DNA from: Methylobacterium terricola
GTDB lineage: Bacteria > Pseudomonadota > Alphaproteobacteria > Rhizobiales > Beijerinckiaceae
Direction of reading: 5' to 3'
Assembly (NCBI RefSeq): GCF_006151805.1
Contig: NZ_VDDA01000016.1
Span: forward strand, 1-56,324
Length of the DNA stretch: 56,324 bases
Shown here: in pieces, positions 53,069 to 56,324 of the stretch
Layout: each line of letters begins with the position of its first letter
Position numbering within the stretch: the first letter of the stretch is position 1
The notes under the pieces: model-generated
Told to the model about the DNA's origin: nothing
The model's input: only the letters and a program-made list of their open reading frames with translations
Database searches by the model: none
Position numbers and translations under genes: made by a program

Positions 53069-53368
53069 ATGGCCCCGCTCGTCCGCCTCGTTCCCGCCGC
53101 CCTGATCCTGCTCGCCGCCGGGGCCGCCCCCGCTCTCGCAATCTCGGACCGCCGCGACCAGCCGACCCAGGCCGACGTCCCGGACGAGGCACGCGGGACA
53201 ACGCCCGGCATCGCCCCGCCCCAGGCGATCAAGCCCGAGACCAAGGTGATGCCCGGCGAGACCGGCCTGAACGGCAATGCGCGTGCGCGCACCAACCCCC
53301 TCGACCAGCTCGATGCCAAGGACCGCCGCGCCACCGGCGGCGGCGATGGGGCCGGCGACCGTCGGTGA
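53069..53368 (+). CDS. Small exported Ala/Asp/Gly-rich protein, unknown
   Basis: This is a 99-residue product from ATG 53069. A signal peptide covers about 1-25 (VRLVPAALILLAAGAAPALA). The mature chain is hydrophilic, with DRRDQPTQADVPDEARGTTPGIAPP and a LDAKDRRATGGGDGAGDRR ending, by blocks, and has no cysteine. No family recognised; probably periplasmic and disordered. Confidence 0.6.
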   Translation: MAPLVRLVPAALILLAAGAAPALAISDRRDQPTQADVPDEARGTTPGIAPPQAIKPETKVMPGETGLNGNARARTNPLDQLDAKDRRATGGGDGAGDRR

Positions 53369-53442
53369 CGGCACCCGGCTGGAGGCAACCGCGGCGGGCG
53401 AACGCGGTTAACACCGGGTCACGCGCGACGGGAGGTGCCCCC

Positions 53443-54168
53443 ATGGGTCTGCTCGATCAGGTCATCGGTTCCGTGCTCGGCAACGTCCTCGGGGGCGGCC
53501 GGCACGGAGGCGGATACGAGGGAGGCCGCGACGGCGGCTCCGGGGCGATGTCGCCCCTGGTCAAGGCGTTGCTGATGCTGCTCGCCGCCAAGGCGATGAA
53601 TGGCGGCTTCGGCGACATCTTCGGGGGCGGCCGCCGGCCGGTGCCGCAGGGCGGCCCGGATGACGGCGACGCGCCGGATCCGCACGGCTACGGCATGCCC
53701 GATCCGCGCGACGAGGCCCCCCGCTCGCGCCGCGGCGAGGATCCCGACAATCCCTATTCCGACCTCGCCGGCATGCTCGACGGCCCTGGCGGCGGCACCA
53801 TGCCCCCCTCCCCCGCCGGCGGCGGGATCCAGAACCCGTTCGACCAGGGCGCCGGGCCCTATTCCCGCCTCGACCGCGAGCAGCCGGACGATGCAGGCGG
53901 CGGCCTCGACCACCTCATCGACCGCTTCCGCCAGGGCGGGCTCGGCGAGCTGATCGAATCCTGGATCGGCCCGGGCCACAACCGGTCGATCCAGCCGCAG
54001 CAGCTCGCCCAGGCCCTCGGCCCCGACACCATCGACACCCTGAGCCGCCAGACGGGCATGGGTCGCGACGACCTGCTGGCGCAGCTCGCCCAGGTGCTGC
54101 CCGGCGTGATCGACGGGCTCACCCCGCAGGGGCGGCGCCCGAACCACGACGAGATGCGCGGCTGGTGA
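53443..54168 (+). CDS. YidB-family protein (DUF937)
   Basis: This is a 241-residue protein. The N-terminal MGLLDQVIGSVLGNVLGG and the MSPLVKALLMLLAAKAM helix are followed by a long Gly/Pro/Asp-rich disordered part (about 55-150). The C-terminal YidB core holds LGELIESWIGPGHNRSIQPQQLAQALGPDTI and GMGRDDLLAQLAQVLPGVIDGLTPQGRRP, by blocks. YidB-type proteins are cytosolic and of unknown function. The start is ATG 53443 after GGGAGG. Confidence 0.9.
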   Translation: MGLLDQVIGSVLGNVLGGGRHGGGYEGGRDGGSGAMSPLVKALLMLLAAKAMNGGFGDIFGGGRRPVPQGGPDDGDAPDPHGYGMPDPRDEAPRSRRGEDPDNPYSDLAGMLDGPGGGTMPPSPAGGGIQNPFDQGAGPYSRLDREQPDDAGGGLDHLIDRFRQGGLGELIESWIGPGHNRSIQPQQLAQALGPDTIDTLSRQTGMGRDDLLAQLAQVLPGVIDGLTPQGRRPNHDEMRGW

Positions 54169-54199
54169 GTCCTCCGGGAACCGGGACGAGGGCGAGGCG

Positions 54200-54907
54200 A
54201 TGGCCTACGAGCTTCATTACTGGCCGATGATCCAGGGGCGGGGCGAGTTCGTCCGCCTCGCCCTCGAGGAGGCCGGGGCCGCGTATGTCGACGTCGCCCG
54301 CGAGGACGGCATCGACGGGATGCTCGCCGGCCTCGACGGGCCGCCCCGTCCGCCCTTCGCCCCGCCCTATCTGCGCGACGGCGATTTGGTGATCGGCCAG
54401 ACCGCCGCGATCCTGCTCTATCTCGGGCCGCGCCTCGGCCTCGTCGGCGAGAGCGAGGCCGACCGGATCTGGACCCACCAGATCCAGCTCACCCTCGCCG
54501 ACGCGGTGGCCGAGGCCCACGACACCCACCATCCGATCGCCTCGCGCCTCTACTACGAGGAGCAGTGGACCGAGGCCGCCCGCCGCGCCGAGGATTTCCG
54601 CACGCATCGCCTGCCGAAATTCCTCCTCTGGCTCGAGCGGGTGCTGGCAGCCAATCCGGAGGGCCCGCGCCACCTCGTCGGCCACCGTCTCAGCACCGCC
54701 GACCTGTCGCTGTTCCAGCTCGTCGAGGGCCTGGCCTATGCCTTCCCGCGGGCGACCGAGCGGGTGCTGGCCGACACCCCGAAGGTCGTCGCGTTGCACC
54801 GCCTCGTCGCCGCCCGACCCCGCATCGCCGCCTATCTGGCGAGCGACCGGCGCGTCCCGTTCAACGAGGATGGGATCTTCCGGCGCTATCCCGAGCTTGA
54901 TGGATAG
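54200..54907 (+). CDS. Glutathione S-transferase family protein
   Basis: This is a 235-residue GST. The N-terminal thioredoxin-like domain has YELHYWPMIQGRGEFVRLALEEAGA (Tyr near the start is the likely catalytic residue) and VIGQTAAILLYLG with the conserved G-SNAI-like QTAAI. The C-terminal helical domain includes LPKFLLWLERVL and HRLSTADLSLFQLVEGL with the N-cap box. It resembles plant/sigma-like GSTs. It follows YidB by 31 bp and may be cotranscribed. Confidence 0.92.
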   Translation: MAYELHYWPMIQGRGEFVRLALEEAGAAYVDVAREDGIDGMLAGLDGPPRPPFAPPYLRDGDLVIGQTAAILLYLGPRLGLVGESEADRIWTHQIQLTLADAVAEAHDTHHPIASRLYYEEQWTEAARRAEDFRTHRLPKFLLWLERVLAANPEGPRHLVGHRLSTADLSLFQLVEGLAYAFPRATERVLADTPKVVALHRLVAARPRIAAYLASDRRVPFNEDGIFRRYPELDG

Positions 54908-55366
54908 CGCATGCTCCGGCGACGCGAATCGAGCGTCCCCTCCGATGGCGCCGGGCGAAATCGAGAATTGTATTTTCTTTTTTCATGCAACTAATAAGCG
55001 CATCCCTGTCGGGACAGCTCGACGGGATCCCCCCCGGTTACCTCATAGCCACAGATTCATTGTGCGCCACCGATCCATCTAACTCATTGATTCAGCTGGG
55101 TTCGTCCATGACATCGTGGCTCGACTGCCACAACCTGTGTCCGGAATTGAACACCGTGGATCAGGCGTTAATAAAAAATTAACCATTCGGACGCGAAAGT
55201 CGCGTTAACAAATCGCTTACGGAATCACGCATCCCGAAGCGGGCCGGACATCATCGCAAGTCCACTGCGACCGTCCGGAACCTCTCTAAAAACAAAAATC
55301 CAATCAAACCTTTTGCCATGACAGGCACGAGGCCAGAAAAACTCGTCAAGAATCTTGGGGGCTGGC
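54908..55366. other. AT-rich regulatory region ahead of ftcR
   Basis: This 459-bp region is clearly AT-richer than the flanks, especially 54970-55005 and 55160-55310. It has no gene. A perfect CtrA box lies at 55168-55183. A long leader (over 150 nt) separates it from the ftcR start. Confidence 0.6.
55168..55183 (+). promoter_or_regulatory. CtrA-binding box upstream of ftcR
   Basis: TTAA-TAAAAAA-TTAAC matches the CtrA consensus TTAA-N7-TTAAC at every position, about 184 bp before ftcR. CtrA is the cell-cycle master regulator of alphaproteobacteria and controls ftcR in Brucella, as I recall, so the site is functional by analogy. Confidence 0.85.
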
Positions 55367-56050
55367 GTGTACATCGTCGTCGACGAGCGGGAAAGCGTGG
55401 CCGCGCACTATGTTGAGGGCTTCGGCTCGGAAGGTGTGGCGGCCAAGGGGCTGGACGTGCGGGAGATCCAGACCTGGATCGACGCCACCCCGGCTCAGGA
55501 CCTCGCGGCGGTCCAGGGTTTCGTGATCGGCGATTGCGCCGACCGCACGGCCTTCACCGGCCTGCTGCGCAGCCTGTCGGGCGCGCCGATCATCGCGCTC
55601 AACGAGACCCGCTCCCTGGAGCAGACCCTCGCGCTGTTCACCGCCGGCATCGACGACGTGGTCCGCAAGCCGGTCCACGTGCGCGAGATCATCGCCCGGG
55701 CCGGGGCGATCCGCCGCCGGACCAACCGCAGCGAGGTCAAGCCCGCGAGCACGCCGGACCGCAGCGGCCGCCTGACCGTCCACACCGACGGGCGCGACCC
55801 CGAGATCGACGGCCAGAGCCTGCTGCTGCCGCGACGCGAGCGCGACATCCTGGACTACCTCGCCCGCAACCGCGGCCGGCCGGTGACCAAGGGCCAGATC
55901 TTCAAGGCGGTCTACGGCGACCTCGACAGCGCGGTCGACGAGAGCGTGGTCGAGGGCCACATCAGCAAGCTGCGCAAGAAGCTGCGCCAGCGCCTCGGCT
56001 ACGACCCGATCGAGGCCAAGCGCCTCGCCGGCTACACCTTCGTCGGCTGA
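55367..56050 (+). CDS. ftcR: Flagellar transcriptional regulator FtcR
   Basis: This is a 227-residue OmpR-like regulator. The N-terminal pseudo-receiver (about 1-115) has YIVVDERESV, the TRSLEQTLALFTAGIDDVVRKPVHVREI block, but lacks the normal phospho-acceptor pattern. The C-terminal winged helix (about 130-225) contains DGRDPEIDGQSLLLPRRERDILDYLARNRGRPVTKGQIF, by blocks, and VVEGHISKLRKKLRQRLGYDPIEAKRLAGYTF. The start GTG 55367 is chosen because M-Y-I-V-V-D-E-R-E aligns with FtcR proteins; TTG 55355 adds three residues. It is next to a flagellin gene. Confidence 0.93.
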   Translation: MYIVVDERESVAAHYVEGFGSEGVAAKGLDVREIQTWIDATPAQDLAAVQGFVIGDCADRTAFTGLLRSLSGAPIIALNETRSLEQTLALFTAGIDDVVRKPVHVREIIARAGAIRRRTNRSEVKPASTPDRSGRLTVHTDGRDPEIDGQSLLLPRRERDILDYLARNRGRPVTKGQIFKAVYGDLDSAVDESVVEGHISKLRKKLRQRLGYDPIEAKRLAGYTFVG

Positions 56051-56083
56051 TCCGTGAGGCCGCCGGGATCACGGGACGTGAAG

Positions 56084-56114
56084 AAGGGCCACGCTCGGAT
56101 CGAGCGTGGCCCTT
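56084..56114. terminator. Bidirectional hairpin terminator between ftcR and flagellin
   Basis: AAGGGCCACGCTCG-GAT-CGAGCGTGGCCCTT is a perfect 14-bp stem with a 3-nt loop, placed between convergent ftcR and flagellin genes. A short T/C-rich run follows. Both strands form the same structure. Confidence 0.88.
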
Positions 56115-56161
56115 CCTCGTTCGAGCGTGACCGGACGGCCCTGCCGGACCGCCCTCCCCGC

Positions 56162-56324
56162 TTACCGGAAGAGCGAGAGGACGCTCTCGCTCGCCGAGTT
56201 GGCGATCGACAGGGCCTGCACGGCCAGCTGCTGCTGCGTCTGCAGCGCCTTCAGCTTCGTCGACTCCTCCTCGATGTCGGCGTCCACCAGCGTGCCGATC
56301 GTCCGGTCGTTCACCTTCATCAGC
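56162..56324 (-). CDS. Flagellin, C-terminal fragment (cut by window edge)
   Basis: The minus strand reads DRTIGTLVDADIEEESTKL, then ALQTQQQLAVQALSIANSASESVLSLFR and stop at 56162-56164. This is the conserved D0/D1 C-terminus of flagellin, with the usual helical ending and a final arginine. Only 54 codons are in the window. The position next to ftcR fits a flagellar locus. Confidence 0.93.
   Translation of the reverse strand, partial: LMKVNDRTIGTLVDADIEEESTKLKALQTQQQLAVQALSIANSASESVLSLFR

Noticed and set aside
55205..55220. Second CtrA-like site (TTAA-N8-TTAC)
   Set aside because: Spacing is off by one and the second half-site is incomplete.

Overview
The window looks like chromosomal DNA of a Methylobacterium-like alphaproteobacterium (Hyphomicrobiales). 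This rests on very high GC, strongly GC-biased third positions, frequent GTG starts and many 4-base ATGA/GTGA gene overlaps. It also rests on lineage markers: an FtcR flagellar regulator behind a perfect CtrA box, an alpha-type LexA with a GTTC-N7-GTTC box, a long Rhizobiales-style UvrB, and an NDUFS4-like complex I subunit. All gene names come from reading motifs in the translations; no database search was run.

Layout. 1-2.3 kb: the tail of an IS5-type transposase, an NDUFS4-like gene, tRNA-Pro(TGG), a small exported protein and long non-coding stretches. 2.3-14.5 kb: a PAS protein, a lone ruvA, a two-component pair, ubiK, a YbjN-proC pair, a TetR regulator, a cytochrome b561, three small enzymes or unknowns, a LOV blue-light HWE kinase, and a decayed GNAT gene fused tail-to-tail with a LysR gene. 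14.6-18.7 kb: an SHMT paralogue and the pxpABC 5-oxoprolinase operon. 18.9-24.2 kb: small membrane and exported proteins, a TSUP permease, an ACT/thioesterase pair, an aldo/keto reductase and a branched-chain-type binding protein. 24.5-28.6 kb: a cobalamin riboswitch and a Zur-like palindrome ahead of a TonB receptor and a PepSY protein. 29.2-33.4 kb: a GGDEF-EAL protein and a divergent methyltransferase/XRE-regulator pair. 33.5-35.6 kb: a DMT exporter downstream of an unusual enzyme-like gene with an AT-rich 5' end; this is the best candidate for an undescribed system. 35.8-40.7 kb: a molybdenum hydroxylase operon with its own purine-type permease. 40.7-46.9 kb: lexA, uvrB, a PAS-XRE protein and a LysR regulator. 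47-54.9 kb: two VOC enzymes, small proteins, a GMC dehydrogenase cluster, YidB and a GST. 55-56.3 kb: ftcR and the 3' end of a flagellin gene, separated by a bidirectional terminator.

Three interspersed repeat types stand out. One is a triple-hairpin element of about 117 bp that directly abuts two stop codons 43 kb apart. The second is a long C-rich/G-rich hairpin element of about 180 bp with two full copies and one short relative. The third is a single degenerate copy of a palindromic intergenic repeat near 1 kb. Most of the window is ordinary chromosomal backbone. The accessory flavour comes from the IS remnant, the AT-rich island at 35.3-35.6 kb, the pseudogene and the repeats.
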